64,000 bases of DNA, taken from Gemmobacter serpentinus. Lineage in GTDB: Bacteria > Pseudomonadota > Alphaproteobacteria > Rhodobacterales > Rhodobacteraceae. A program made the position numbers and the translations under genes. Under the pieces are notes generated by a model. It searched no databases and was not told where the DNA came from. It worked only from the letters and a program-made list of their open reading frames with translations. The stretch lies in NCBI RefSeq assembly GCF_008973825.1, contig NZ_WCHR01000016.1, positions 248,001-312,000 on the forward strand, in the 5' to 3' direction. The stretch's first letter is position 1. Every line of letters starts with the position of its first letter. Positions 27,711 to 37,482 of the stretch are shown here, in pieces.

Positions 27711-27814
27711 ATGCGCGCGGCCGGACGGTTGCGGCCTGACGGTTTCCGGCGCGCCCTTCCATCGCTAAGCTGTGGACGGGCACCGACAGGAGGCCCCGAT
27801 AAAGAAGGCATCGC

Positions 27815-29308
27815 ATGACCCGCCATATCCTTGCCATCGATCAGGGCACGACCTCGTCCCGGGCGATCCTGTTCGACCAGACCTTGCGCCCGATCGCCTC
27901 GGCCCAGCAGGAATTTGCACAGCATTTCCCCGCCTCGGGCTGGGTGGAGCATGATCCGGGCGATTTGTGGTCATCCGTGGTGCAGACGGTGCGCCAGACG
28001 CTGGACCGCGCCGGGATCGGCGCGGCGCAGGTCGCGGGCCTTGGCATCACCAACCAGCGCGAAACCACCCTGCTTTGGGATCGGGCCACCGGCCAGCCGC
28101 TGCACCGTGCCATTGTCTGGCAGGACCGGCGCAGCGCGGGGATCTGCGATGACCTGCGCGCAGGTGGGCATGAGGCCTTGATTGCGGCGCGCACCGGGCT
28201 GCTACTGGACCCCTATTTCTCGGGCACCAAGCTGAAATGGCTGCTGGATCACATCCCCGATGCCCGCGCCCGCGCGGCGCGGGGCGAGCTGGCCTTTGGC
28301 ACGGTCGACAGCTGGCTGATCTGGAACCTGACCGGCGGCAAGGTCCATGCAACCGACGCCACCAACGCCGCGCGGACACTGATCTTCGATATCAGCCGCA
28401 ACGCATGGGACGCAGAGATCTGCGCCTTGCTGGACATTCCGATGGCGCTGCTGCCGCAAGTGCGTGACAGCGCCGATGAATTCGGCGTGACGGAACCCGA
28501 TCTTTTCGGCGCGGCGATCCCGATCCGGGGTGTGGCGGGCGATCAGCAGGCCGCGACGGTCGGGCAGGCCTGCTTCCGCCCAGGCATGATGAAATCGACC
28601 TATGGCACCGGCTGTTTCGCGCTGCTGAATACCGGGGCCGCGCGGGTGGCCTCTAGCAACCGGCTGCTGACGACGGTTGCCTATCGCCTGAACGGGCAAA
28701 GCACCTATGCGCTGGAGGGCTCGATCTTCGTGGCGGGCGCGGTGGTGCAATGGCTGCGTGACGGGCTGGGGGTGATCGACAATGCGGGGGGCACACAGGC
28801 GCTGGCCGAAAGCGCCGACCCGGCGCAGGCGCTGGTGATGGTGCCCGCCTTTACCGGCCTTGGCGCGCCCTATTGGCGGCCCGATTGTCGGGGCGCAATC
28901 TATGGTCTGACCCGCAATTCCGGTCCGGCGGAATTTGCCCGCGCGGCGCTGGAAAGCGTGGGCCATCAGACCCGCGATCTGCTGGAGGCCATGCAGGCCG
29001 ACTGGCCGGGGGGCGCGGCCACGGCGCTGCGCGTCGATGGCGGCATGGCCAGAAGCGACTGGACGATGCAATATCTGGCCGACATCCTGGGCGCGCCGGT
29101 GGATCGCCCGCAGGTGAACGAGACCACGGCGCTGGGCGCGGCCTATCTGGCCGGGCTTCAGGCCGGGCTTTGCCCCGATCCCGACACCTTCGCCCGCGAA
29201 TGGGCGCTGGAGCGGCGGTTTGACCCTGCCATGCCTGCGGCGACACGCGATAGTCGCCATGCGCGCTGGCAGCGGGCGGTGCAGGCCACCATGCTGATGG
29301 GCGGTTAA
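27815..29308 (+). CDS. glpK: Glycerol kinase
   Basis: Phosphorylates glycerol to glycerol 3-phosphate. The 497-residue FGGY kinase has the N-terminal ATP loop [51 protein letters not shown] and [14 protein letters not shown]. No glycerol facilitator or ABC transporter lies beside it, so uptake genes must be elsewhere. Its stop codon shares a TTAA with the stop of the convergent amidohydrolase gene. Confidence 0.97.
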   Translation: MTRHILAIDQGTTSSRAILFDQTLRPIASAQQEFAQHFPASGWVEHDPGDLWSSVVQTVRQTLDRAGIGAAQVAGLGITNQRETTLLWDRATGQPLHRAIVWQDRRSAGICDDLRAGGHEALIAARTGLLLDPYFSGTKLKWLLDHIPDARARAARGELAFGTVDSWLIWNLTGGKVHATDATNAARTLIFDISRNAWDAEICALLDIPMALLPQVRDSADEFGVTEPDLFGAAIPIRGVAGDQQAATVGQACFRPGMMKSTYGTGCFALLNTGAARVASSNRLLTTVAYRLNGQSTYALEGSIFVAGAVVQWLRDGLGVIDNAGGTQALAESADPAQALVMVPAFTGLGAPYWRPDCRGAIYGLTRNSGPAEFARAALESVGHQTRDLLEAMQADWPGGAATALRVDGGMARSDWTMQYLADILGAPVDRPQVNETTALGAAYLAGLQAGLCPDPDTFAREWALERRFDPAMPAATRDSRHARWQRAVQATMLMGG

Positions 29309-30783
29309 TCCAGCTTTTTGAATGTCGGGGGGAACAGGCTTTGCGCTGAGGGATGGCCCCAGGTCCGGTCGGGATATTTGGCCAGCAGCCCGTCAAACTG
29401 CGCCTGCGCGCGCGCCCTGGCCGCCGCCATATCCAGCCCCGGCACCGCGCCATCGCGCATCGACAGCCGCCCGTCGACAAAGACCGCCTTTGTCACCCGA
29501 CCCGAGGCGCCGAAGATCAGGCTTTGCACCGGATCGATGCGGGGGGCGAAATGGCTGTCAGCCATGTCGAAGATCGCGATATCGGCCTTGGCCCCGGCTT
29601 GCAGGCGGCCCAGATCGGGGCGGCGCAGCGCATCGGCCCCGCCGATGGTGGCGGCATTGAACACCTCGGCCGTGGTCAGCCCCTCTGATCCGCCCGCTGC
29701 CGCGCGGCCCATCATCAGCGCAACCGCCATGTTCAGCACCATGTCGGGTGGGGCGGTATCGGTGCCCATGCCGATATTGATACCCATATCATGGCAGCGC
29801 CGGAACGAGCGCAGCATCTCGCCATCGCGGGCATAGACCAGCGGGCAATGCGCGATGGTAACGCCGTGATCGGCATAAAGCGCCAGATCCGCCGCAGTGG
29901 CCTCGACCGCGTGGGGGGCAATCAGCCGATCATTTAGCAAGCCATGGGCGGCCAGCCATTGCGGCGCGGTGGTGCCATGCAGCTTTTGCACCGTTGCCCG
30001 TTCCATCCTGCCTTGCGCCATATGCAGGCGCACCGGCAGATCGGCCTCACGCGCGGCAGCCATGGTGCGGCGCAGCAGCTCCAGCGTGCATGTCTCCACC
30101 CGGTCAGGGGCCAGCATCGGCTGGATCAAGCCGCCATGCGCGCCCTTGATTCGTGCCGCGAAATCCAGCGCGGCCTCCAGCCCCGCCATGCCGCGCGCGG
30201 CGTCAAATTGCGGCTCCAGCACGCCGGGCGCGGTGCAGACCATTCCACCGGCCCGGTAGGCCGGGCCAAGATAGACCCGCAGGCCCAGATCGCCCGCAGC
30301 CTCGGCTGCCGCTTCGAACTCCGCCACCGTTTCGGCCCATTCCCGATAGAACAGCGAGGCGATGGGAAGGGCGGTGGTGATGCCATGGCGCAGCAATTGC
30401 GCAAAGGCATAGCGTTTCTGGAATGCCAGCTCATCCGGCGTATACATCTCATAGGGGCCGGCATCGACATAGCTTTGCGGCCAGACCCGGCCCTTGGCCC
30501 AGCCGGGCCCGTAATCCACCGTCAGCAGCGTGGTATCCAGATCCGACAGCGCATCCAGATCAATGAAACCGGGCGAGATCAGCACCTCGCCCAGATCGAT
30601 GCGCCGCGCCACCTCGCCTTCAAAGCGGGGGCCGGTGTAAAGGATGCTGTTGCCTTCAAACACGATCTCGCCATCTTCCAGCAGGCGGTGCTGGCCCGCC
30701 TCATGCGCGATGATCCAGCGGGCGGTCAGCGCCGTGCGACCCGCCGGGCGCTGGCCAAGAACAAGATCATCCAGCCGCATCAT
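29305..30783 (-). CDS. Amidohydrolase-superfamily protein lacking the usual HxH metal motif
   Basis: A 492-residue amidohydrolase of the cytosine-deaminase/chlorohydrolase type. Later metal and catalytic positions are visible: H253 (RLHMAQ), H290 (APHAVEA), H311 ([11 protein letters not shown]) and D341 ([10 protein letters not shown]). At the end of the first strand, where GFIDxHxH is expected, the sequence is [13 protein letters not shown] (71-83), so both histidines are replaced. Either an aspartate-rich site binds the metal or the enzyme is mononuclear. The start at 30783 overlaps the racemase stop (ATGA); it is the last gene of the ABC-transporter operon. Confidence 0.85.
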   Translation of the reverse strand: MMRLDDLVLGQRPAGRTALTARWIIAHEAGQHRLLEDGEIVFEGNSILYTGPRFEGEVARRIDLGEVLISPGFIDLDALSDLDTTLLTVDYGPGWAKGRVWPQSYVDAGPYEMYTPDELAFQKRYAFAQLLRHGITTALPIASLFYREWAETVAEFEAAAEAAGDLGLRVYLGPAYRAGGMVCTAPGVLEPQFDAARGMAGLEAALDFAARIKGAHGGLIQPMLAPDRVETCTLELLRRTMAAAREADLPVRLHMAQGRMERATVQKLHGTTAPQWLAAHGLLNDRLIAPHAVEATAADLALYADHGVTIAHCPLVYARDGEMLRSFRRCHDMGINIGMGTDTAPPDMVLNMAVALMMGRAAAGGSEGLTTAEVFNAATIGGADALRRPDLGRLQAGAKADIAIFDMADSHFAPRIDPVQSLIFGASGRVTKAVFVDGRLSMRDGAVPGLDMAAARARAQAQFDGLLAKYPDRTWGHPSAQSLFPPTFKKLD

Positions 30784-31511
30784 GCGGCCCCTGCATGGGC
30801 GGCCAGATCGCCGGATTTGTCGCGTGGCCAGGCATAGGCCCCGGATTTGGAGGTGCGGTAGCCCGCGCCCGCCAAAGCCTCCGCGAGCCTGATCGCGGCG
30901 GTGACCCCGTCGATCACCGGCAGCCCCGCCTGATCCGACAGCCATTGGCACAGATCGGCCATGCCGGCACAGCCCAGCACGATGGCCTCGGCCCCGTCCT
31001 GTGTCATGGCGGCGCGGGTTTCGGCCAGCAGCCGCGCGCGGGCGGTCGCGGGATCGGCCTCCAGCGCCAGAACCGGCAGATCCACCGCGCGCACCCGGCG
31101 GCAGCGGCCCGCCGCGCCATAGGCCGTCACCAGATCCTCGATCACCGGGACCGAGCGGGGCAGGGTGGTGATGACGGAAAACCGCGCCGATAGTGTGGTT
31201 GCGACCTGCACTGCCGCCTGACAGATGCCGATCACCGGCGCGCCCGCCACCTCGCGCGCGGCGGCAAGGCCCGGATCGTCGAAACAGGCGATGACATGGG
31301 CGCCCGCGCCTGAACGATCGGCCTCGCGAATGGCGGCCAGCATCGCGGGCACCGCCATGGCCTCATCATGATAGCCCTCGATCGAGACCGGGGCGCCGGC
31401 ACCCGTGCGGGCATCAATCACCGTGCCGGGACTGGCGGCGGCCCGTGCGGCGGCGGCAATCGTCGCGGTCATGGCCGTTGTGGAATTGGGGTTGATGACA
31501 TGGATGCGCAT
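30780..31511 (-). CDS. Asp/Glu (hydantoin) racemase-family protein
   Basis: A 243-residue protein with the two-cysteine active site of the aspartate/glutamate/hydantoin racemase superfamily: C76 in ACFDDPG and C181 in LGCAGMADL. It begins INPNSTTAMT, typical of hydantoin and Asp/Glu racemases. It could interconvert stereoisomers of a cyclic amide, or act like a maleate-isomerase-type relative. Start and stop overlap its neighbours (TGATG before, ATGA after), so it is tightly coupled in the operon. Confidence 0.85.
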   Translation of the reverse strand: MRIHVINPNSTTAMTATIAAAARAAASPGTVIDARTGAGAPVSIEGYHDEAMAVPAMLAAIREADRSGAGAHVIACFDDPGLAAAREVAGAPVIGICQAAVQVATTLSARFSVITTLPRSVPVIEDLVTAYGAAGRCRRVRAVDLPVLALEADPATARARLLAETRAAMTQDGAEAIVLGCAGMADLCQWLSDQAGLPVIDGVTAAIRLAEALAGAGYRTSKSGAYAWPRDKSGDLAAHAGAA

Positions 31512-32164
31512 CAGGCGGTGACCTTTTCCGGCGGGGTGATCTGCGCCAATTCATGCGGGATCAGCGCCTCGGGCTTCTTCAGCTCGAACTGTCGGTCCGA
31601 GGTGATGTAATTGTCGGCATGTAGCCGGGCGATGGGTTGATAGGTTTCGGGGTTCACATAGCGACCGCTGGCATCAAGGCAGCGATCATCGACATGCATC
31701 TGCACCACCTCGCCGATGATCAGCACCCGGCGCGGGTAATCCAGGATCCGCTCCACCCGGCACTCAAAGGCGCAGGGGCTTTCGGCAATGCGGGCGGCCT
31801 TGATCTGCTGGCAGGGCACCGGGGTCAGCCCGGCAAAGGCGAGTTCATCCACATCCGTGGCAAAGTTGACGCCGCAAACGATCATCGCATCGGCCAGCGC
31901 CATATCGACCATGTTCACAACAAATTCGCCACTGCGGCGGATATTGGCGACCGTATCCTTTTCCTCGCCATTGCCGCGATTCTGGATGCCCAGCACCACC
32001 AAAGGCGGCTCATGGGAGAAGACGTTGAAAAAGCTCATCGGGGCCGCGTTGTTATGTCCTGCCTCCGACCGGGTGCCGACCAGCGCAATCGGACGCGGGC
32101 CGATAAAGTTGGTCAGCAGGCGATAGCGATCGGGCGCCGGAAGGGCGGTAAAGTCGTAATCCAT
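31511..32164 (-). CDS. Flavin-reductase-like FMN-binding split-barrel protein
   Basis: A 217-residue protein with the flavin-reductase-like fold: PRPIALVGTRSEAGHNNAAPMSFF near residues 23-46, PPLVVLGIQNR and DTVANIRRSGEFVVNM. Members bind FMN and either reduce flavin for a partner oxygenase or act on their own. No oxygenase gene lies in this operon. The start at 32164 has AGGAG upstream and sits 14 bases after the CodA-like gene. Confidence 0.85.
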   Translation of the reverse strand: MDYDFTALPAPDRYRLLTNFIGPRPIALVGTRSEAGHNNAAPMSFFNVFSHEPPLVVLGIQNRGNGEEKDTVANIRRSGEFVVNMVDMALADAMIVCGVNFATDVDELAFAGLTPVPCQQIKAARIAESPCAFECRVERILDYPRRVLIIGEVVQMHVDDRCLDASGRYVNPETYQPIARLHADNYITSDRQFELKKPEALIPHELAQITPPEKVTA

Positions 32165-32178
32165 CTGAATGGCTCCTG

Positions 32179-33339
32179 TCAGGCGGCGGGCAGCAACTGG
32201 CCGCGCCGCACCACGCGCCGGTCCGCAGGGCGGCGGCACAGCGCATCCCCGGGGCCGTCGCAGGCGATCATCACGAAATCGGCGCGCCCGCCGGGATGCA
32301 GCCCGTAATCGGCCAGCCCGATGGCGCGGGCGGCCTGATGGGTGGCGCAGCCAAGCGCGCGGCGGAGATCCTCATCGGTGTTCCAATCAAAGCGGTAGGC
32401 GGTCAGGAAGGCGCGTTCCAGCATGTCGCCATTGCCCAAGGGTGACCAGGCATCGCGGATCCCGTCCGACCCGCAGCAGACCGTGACGCCCATCGCGGTC
32501 AACGCCTCGACCGGCGGCACGGCGGTATCGGCGGGGGCCGAGGTCATCAGCGAAATGCCCAGATCGGCCAGCCTGCGCCCGATCCGCGCCAGCCGCGCCT
32601 CGGGGATCATGCCAAGGCAATAGGCGTGGCTGATCATCACGCGGCCCGCCAGGCCCGAGGCTTCCGTATAGTCGGCGATGCGTTCCACCTGCCAGGCCCC
32701 CAGATCGCCCTTGTCATGCAGGTGGATATCGACGCCCACGCCCTTTTCCACCGCCAGATCAAAGACAAAGCGCAGTTGCCCGTCAGGGTCGCCATCAATG
32801 CCAGCGGGATCAAGCCCGCCCACGGTTTCCACCCCCATCTCGATCGCGGCGCGGACCAGGTCAGTGGTGCCGGGGCGGCAGAGCAGCCCCTGCTGCGGAA
32901 AGGCCACGAATTGCAGGTCGATCCGGTCGGCCCAGGTCTCGCGCAGCCGGAACATCGCCTCGACATGCGTGAGACCCATATCGGGGGCCACATCGATATG
33001 CGATCGGATGGCGGTGGTGCCATAGGCCAACATCCGGGCCAGCAGCCGCCCGGCGCGGTCTTCGGGCGGGGTGGTGTTGGCGGTCAGCACCCGACGTTCA
33101 TTCTCGATATAGTCGCGCAGTTTGCCCGCGCGGTAACCGGGCTGCCAGCCCTCGCCCCAGAGAGTCTTGTCCAGATGGACATGCGGCTCCACAAAGGCCG
33201 GCAGCACCAGCCGCCCCGCGCCATCAAAGGCATCGGGGGCAGTTACATCCGGGCCGAGCGCCTCGATCCGCCCGCCCGCGCAACGAATGCCGATGGCGTT
33301 GCCGTCGATGTCGCGCAGATTGGTAAAGGTGGTGGTCAT
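32179..33339 (-). CDS. CodA-like amidohydrolase (cytosine deaminase family)
   Basis: A 386-residue metal-dependent hydrolase resembling cytosine deaminase. It has the full ligand set: HVHLDK (H53, H55), HLHDKGDLGAW (H206, H208), ISHAYCLGM (H238) and CCGSDGIRDAWSP (D292). In this family the metal is Fe or Zn and substrates are cyclic amidines, cyclic amides or triazine-like compounds. It is the first enzyme gene after the binding protein of the transporter, so it probably acts first on the imported compound. Confidence 0.9.
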   Translation of the reverse strand: MTTTFTNLRDIDGNAIGIRCAGGRIEALGPDVTAPDAFDGAGRLVLPAFVEPHVHLDKTLWGEGWQPGYRAGKLRDYIENERRVLTANTTPPEDRAGRLLARMLAYGTTAIRSHIDVAPDMGLTHVEAMFRLRETWADRIDLQFVAFPQQGLLCRPGTTDLVRAAIEMGVETVGGLDPAGIDGDPDGQLRFVFDLAVEKGVGVDIHLHDKGDLGAWQVERIADYTEASGLAGRVMISHAYCLGMIPEARLARIGRRLADLGISLMTSAPADTAVPPVEALTAMGVTVCCGSDGIRDAWSPLGNGDMLERAFLTAYRFDWNTDEDLRRALGCATHQAARAIGLADYGLHPGGRADFVMIACDGPGDALCRRPADRRVVRRGQLLPAA

Positions 33340-33366
33340 GGTCGCTCTCCTCCCGGTTCGGTCATC

Positions 33367-33390
33367 CCGGCCCCATGATGACAGGGCCGG
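33367..33390 (-). terminator. Hairpin between binding-protein gene and CodA-like gene
   Basis: CCGGCCC (33367-33373) and GGGCCGG (33384-33390) form a perfect 7-bp stem just after the binding-protein stop, without a U tract. Such hairpins often protect the binding-protein message and lower downstream expression. Confidence 0.5.
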
Positions 33391-33412
33391 ATCATTTCTG
33401 CGGACGGGCGGA

Positions 33413-34453
33413 TCAGCCCTTCAGGCGGGTCCAGATCCGGTCGCGCAATTCGCGCGCGGCGGGGCCGCAATCCTGCGTCGGAACCAGCCGAGATGCGTAT
33501 TCCTCGGGCATGTTGATCGCATCCATCTTGCGCCATTTTTCATCCAGAAACGCGTCCGATTTCATCGCATTGCCATAGGCGATGGAATTGGAAACGGTTG
33601 CCGCGATTTCCGGCGTCATCATCCAGTTGATGAAGATCTTGGCGTTTTCCGGGTGGGGCGCATTGGCTGGCACCGCGAAATTGTCGCGGAACATCGGCGT
33701 GCCCTCTTTGGGATAGATGAAGCGGATGGTGTCGCGTTGCAGCGTGGCGCGGGCGGTGGCACCGTTCCAGACGTGGAACATCGACACCTCGCCCGAGGCC
33801 ATGCGGTCAACCGTGCTGTCAGAGGTATACATTTTCAGATTGGGCTTGGCGGATTCCAGCAGTTCCAGAATGCGCTTGGCGTCGTCATTGCTTTCGGTGC
33901 ATTGCGGAATGCCAAGATAAAGCGATGCTGCCAGCACCGCATCGCTTGCGGTATCCAGCTCGGCGATCTTGCCGACAAATTCGGGGCGCGGCTCGAAAAA
34001 CTCTTTCCAGCTATGCTCGATCTCGCCGCCGCCAAGGACTGCGCTGTCATAGGCAAGCCCGGTCACCCCCCAAAGGTAAGGCGCGCTGTATTCATGCTTG
34101 GGGTCGAAGTTCGGGTTCTTGAACGCGTCCTTCATATGGGCATAGTTCGGCATCGCATGGGTGTCGATCTTCAGCAAAAGACCGTCTTGGATCAGGCCGG
34201 GGATCACATAATCCGAGGGCACGATCACGTCATAGGCAGCCCCGCCCGATTGCAGCTTGGCCAGCAGCGTATCGTTGCTGTCAAAGCCGTCCAGGATGAC
34301 CTTGATCCCGGTTTCCTTTTCAAAACGCGCCAGCAACTCCACCGGATAGTAATCGGTCCAGTTGTAGAAATAGAGCGTCTTTTCAGAGTCTTGTGCCATC
34401 ACCGGCAGCGCAGTCAGCGCCGATAGGGCGAGGCCCAGCAGGGTCTTTTTCAT
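33413..34453 (-). CDS. Spermidine/putrescine-type ABC transporter substrate-binding protein
   Basis: A 346-residue PotD/PotF-like periplasmic protein. A signal peptide spans residues 1-20 (cleavage after PVMA), followed by KTLYFYNWTDYYP, the family's opening, and DVIVPSDYVIPGLIQ and TGLAYDS. The acidic pocket that holds polyamines in PotD is not obvious by eye. The enzymes downstream suggest a nitrogen heterocycle or other cationic compound rather than a simple polyamine. The start at 34453 has GAGGAAG upstream. Confidence 0.9.
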   Translation of the reverse strand: MKKTLLGLALSALTALPVMAQDSEKTLYFYNWTDYYPVELLARFEKETGIKVILDGFDSNDTLLAKLQSGGAAYDVIVPSDYVIPGLIQDGLLLKIDTHAMPNYAHMKDAFKNPNFDPKHEYSAPYLWGVTGLAYDSAVLGGGEIEHSWKEFFEPRPEFVGKIAELDTASDAVLAASLYLGIPQCTESNDDAKRILELLESAKPNLKMYTSDSTVDRMASGEVSMFHVWNGATARATLQRDTIRFIYPKEGTPMFRDNFAVPANAPHPENAKIFINWMMTPEIAATVSNSIAYGNAMKSDAFLDEKWRKMDAINMPEEYASRLVPTQDCGPAARELRDRIWTRLKG

Positions 34454-34487
34454 CGGGGTCTTCCTCTCTGTTGGTATGTTTATTGCC

Positions 34488-35261
34488 TCAGCGCCGCAGG
34501 CGGCTGAGGAAGAAGGAAAGCGAGACAAGCAGGACCGAGATCACCAGCATGACGGTGGAGATCGCGTTGATTTCCGGCGTGATCCCGGCGCGGATGGCCG
34601 AGAAGATATAGACCGGCAGCGTGGTGGTGCCTGGCCCCGACAGGAAGAACGAGGTCAGGAAATCATCCAGTGAGGTGACGAAGGCCAGCGTGAACCCGGC
34701 CAGAATCCCGGGCCACAGGAGCGGCAGCGTGACGCGCCGGAAGGTGCGGAAGCGATTGGCGTAAAGATCCTGCGCGGCCTCTTCATAGCTGCGCGACATG
34801 CCCTCCAGGCGGGCACGGATCGGCAGATAGGCAAAGGGGATGCAGAAGGCGGTGTGGGCAAGGATCATCGCGCCAAGCCCCAGCTGCACCCCGAGCGCCA
34901 CGAAGAGCATGAGCGTCGCCACCGCCACCACGATCTCGGGCAGGATCAGCGGCATGTTCAGCACCGCCTCCACCGCGCCACGCCGCGGAAAGGCGCGCGA
35001 AGTTGCAAGGGCTGCCAGCAGCGCAAATGTCGTGGCACCGATGGCCGCGGCAAAGGCCAGGATCAATGAATTGACCGTGGCTGCCTGGATTGACGGGTTT
35101 GTCAGGATGCGGCCATACCAATCCAGCGAGGCATGTGACCAGATCGTCGCGGTGCGATTGGCGTTGAAGCTGTAGACCACCAACACCAGCACCGGCACAT
35201 AGAGATAGGCCAGCACCAGCAGCGAGACCTCGCGCGTCATCGGGAAGCGGCGGATGTTCAT
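34488..35261 (-). CDS. Spermidine/putrescine-type ABC transporter permease (PotC-like)
   Basis: A 257-residue inner-membrane permease with six hydrophobic segments and the EAA loop EEAAQDLYANRFRTFRRVTLP near residues 160-180. It overlaps the PotB-like gene by 4 bases and precedes the binding-protein gene. Confidence 0.92.
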   Translation of the reverse strand: MNIRRFPMTREVSLLVLAYLYVPVLVLVVYSFNANRTATIWSHASLDWYGRILTNPSIQAATVNSLILAFAAAIGATTFALLAALATSRAFPRRGAVEAVLNMPLILPEIVVAVATLMLFVALGVQLGLGAMILAHTAFCIPFAYLPIRARLEGMSRSYEEAAQDLYANRFRTFRRVTLPLLWPGILAGFTLAFVTSLDDFLTSFFLSGPGTTTLPVYIFSAIRAGITPEINAISTVMLVISVLLVSLSFFLSRLRR

Positions 35262-36139
35262 TTGGCCCTCCGGTTGCGCAGCAGGGCCACGCTTGTCATC
35301 ACGATCAGCATCAGGGCCAGCAGCACGACCGAAAGCGCCGCGCCAAAGGGCCAGTTGCGCGAGGCGCCGAACTGCATCTGGATGATATTGCCCAGCATCA
35401 GGGTCTTGCCGCCGCCCAGCAGGGCCGGTGTCACGAAAGCCCCAAGGCAGGGGATGAAGACCAAGAGCGATCCGGCCAGGATGCCCGGCCCCGCAATCGG
35501 CAGCACCACCCGGCGCAGCGCCCGCGCTCGCGTGGCGCCCAGATCGTGCGCGGCTTCCAGCAGGCGCCAGTCGAATTTCTCGAACACGGTGTAAAGTGGC
35601 AGGATCATGAAGGGCAGGAAGGAATAGGTCAGCCCGATCGCCACCGCCAGATCATTGTAAAGCAGTTGCACCGGGCCAAAGGGCGAGACGGCATTGACCG
35701 TCTGGGCCACGAGCCCGTCTTCGCGCAGGATGATGAGCCAGGCGTAGTTGCGCACCAGAAGGTTGGTCCAGAACGGGATGGTGATCAGCAGCAGCATGAT
35801 GTCGCGCTGCGTGCGCCCCAAGCCTGCCATCCATAATGCAACGGGCAGGCCGAACAGCAGGCAAAGCCCGGTGGTCAGCGCCGCCTGCAGCACCGAGCGC
35901 AGCAGGATCAGCAGATAGCTGGTATTCACGATCATCGTGCCGTCAAAGTCTTCTTCCCAGACCAGACGCAGGTAATTCGCGCCGGACGGGACCGAGGCCC
36001 AGTCGACCCCGCTGGTGCCGCCCTTTTGCAGCAGCGAGATCCAGAACATCAAAAGCAGCGGCACGCCGACCAGCAGGCCGATGGTGGCAAGCGCCGGGGT
36101 CAGCAGGCCAAGGCGGCGCAGGGTGGGGCTGGCGCTCAT
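35258..36139 (-). CDS. Spermidine/putrescine-type ABC transporter permease (PotB-like)
   Basis: A 293-residue permease with six hydrophobic segments and the EAA loop [20 protein letters not shown] near residues 200-220. It overlaps both neighbours by 4 bases (ATGA), so the ATPase and both permeases are made in balance. Confidence 0.92.
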   Translation of the reverse strand: MSASPTLRRLGLLTPALATIGLLVGVPLLLMFWISLLQKGGTSGVDWASVPSGANYLRLVWEEDFDGTMIVNTSYLLILLRSVLQAALTTGLCLLFGLPVALWMAGLGRTQRDIMLLLITIPFWTNLLVRNYAWLIILREDGLVAQTVNAVSPFGPVQLLYNDLAVAIGLTYSFLPFMILPLYTVFEKFDWRLLEAAHDLGATRARALRRVVLPIAGPGILAGSLLVFIPCLGAFVTPALLGGGKTLMLGNIIQMQFGASRNWPFGAALSVVLLALMLIVMTSVALLRNRRAK

Positions 36140-37194
36140 TGGTCCAGCACCCGCAAGGCATCTGCGGGCAGGGCAAGGCCCACGCGGCTGCCGGATTCGA
36201 GCGGGGTTTGCGCCACCTCGGATTGGCGCAGCAGGAAGGTGCCGCCGCCGGGCAGTTCCAGCTTGTGCAGAAGCGCCGTGCCCAGATAGGCAGAATGGAT
36301 CAGTGTTGCATCCAGCGTGCCGGCCCCCGGCGCTGTCAGCCTTGCCCGCTCTGGCCGGATCGCCAGCGTCACGGCACCGGCCTTGCCATGCGCCATGGGC
36401 AGCGTCACGCCTTGGCCGATGCGCAACTGGTCACCGGGCAGGGCCTCGGCTTCCAGCAGATTGATGTCACCGATGAAGTCGGCAACAAACCGATGCGTCG
36501 GGGCCTCGTAAATCTCGCGCGGGGGGCCCATTTGCAGGATATGCCCGCCCTGCATCACCGCGACCCGGTCGGAGAGCGTCAGCGCCTCTTCCTGGTCATG
36601 GGTCACGAACAGGAAGGTGATGCCAGCCTCGGCCTGCAACTGCTTCAACTCGATCTGCATTTCCTTGCGCAGCTTCAGGTCCAGCGCGGAAAGCGGCTCA
36701 TCCAGCAGCAGCACCTGTGGGCGCGGTGCGAGCGCGCGGGCCAGCGCCACGCGCTGTTGTTGGCCGCCGGACAGTTCCGATGGACGGCGGCGCGCAAAGC
36801 TGTGCATCCGCACCATCTCCAGCGCCTCGCCGACGCGGGAGCGGATCTTGTCGCGCGCCATGCCCTGTTCTTCCAGTGCGAAGCCCACATTCTGCTCCAC
36901 CGTCAGATGCGGAAACAGGGCATAGCTTTGGAACACGGTGTTCACCGGGCGGCGGAAGGGCGGGGTCTGGGTCAGATCCTGCCCGCCGATGGCGATCACG
37001 CCGCGATCCGCCAGTTCAAACCCGGCGATCAGCCGCAAGAGCGTGGTCTTGCCGCAACCCGAGGGGCCAAGCAGGGTAAAGAACTCCCGCTCCCCGATCT
37101 CGACCGAGACATCGTCGAGCACGCGCACCGCCGATGCGCCCCGGCCGAAGCTCTTGCTGATATTGCGGATGGAGACTGCGGAAGACCCGGACAT
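36136..37194 (-). CDS. Spermidine/putrescine-type ABC transporter ATP-binding protein (PotA-like)
   Basis: A 352-residue ATPase with Walker [10 protein letters not shown] (about 41-49), Q-loop [10 protein letters not shown], signature [15 protein letters not shown], Walker [12 protein letters not shown] and a C-terminal TOBE/OB domain (from about residue 270). It is the first gene of the eight-gene operon. ATG at 37194 is preferred to the GTG at 37200 because AGGTGG lies just before it. It is divergent from the GntR gene across a region with five operator half-sites. Confidence 0.93.
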   Translation of the reverse strand: MSGSSAVSIRNISKSFGRGASAVRVLDDVSVEIGEREFFTLLGPSGCGKTTLLRLIAGFELADRGVIAIGGQDLTQTPPFRRPVNTVFQSYALFPHLTVEQNVGFALEEQGMARDKIRSRVGEALEMVRMHSFARRRPSELSGGQQQRVALARALAPRPQVLLLDEPLSALDLKLRKEMQIELKQLQAEAGITFLFVTHDQEEALTLSDRVAVMQGGHILQMGPPREIYEAPTHRFVADFIGDINLLEAEALPGDQLRIGQGVTLPMAHGKAGAVTLAIRPERARLTAPGAGTLDATLIHSAYLGTALLHKLELPGGGTFLLRQSEVAQTPLESGSRVGLALPADALRVLDQ

Positions 37195-37233
37195 TGCCAC
37201 CTCATGTCGTTGATGGGGGCATCGTTCTGCATC

Positions 37234-37472
37234 GCATACGATTCTGTCAATATCGTATGCAATACTTAAGTGAAAATTGTATGCACTAACGCGCGTCGCC
37301 TGATCCGCGATCCTTCGTCGGAAGATCTGCCTATCTGTGCAGCAGATCGCAAAAGCTCAGGTTATCTGGTGAAGTCCATGCACAGAAATTCATGCCTGGC
37401 ACCGCAAGCGCGACATATCGGAAAGCGATTGACTGTTTCGTGGCATACGATGATCTTGCAAATTGCATACAA
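37234..37472. promoter_or_regulatory. Five GntR operator half-sites between the ABC operon and its regulator
   Basis: GCATACGAT (37234-37242) and ATCGTATGC (37252-37260) form an inverted pair. TTGTATGC (37277-37284), GGCATACGAT (37442-37451) and TTGCATACAA (37463-37472) repeat the same core. One cluster lies before the PotA-like gene, the other just before the GntR start, so both divergent promoters can be controlled. The remaining sequence of this 288-base gap shows no gene. Confidence 0.7.
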
Positions 37473-37482
37473 GCGAGAGATC

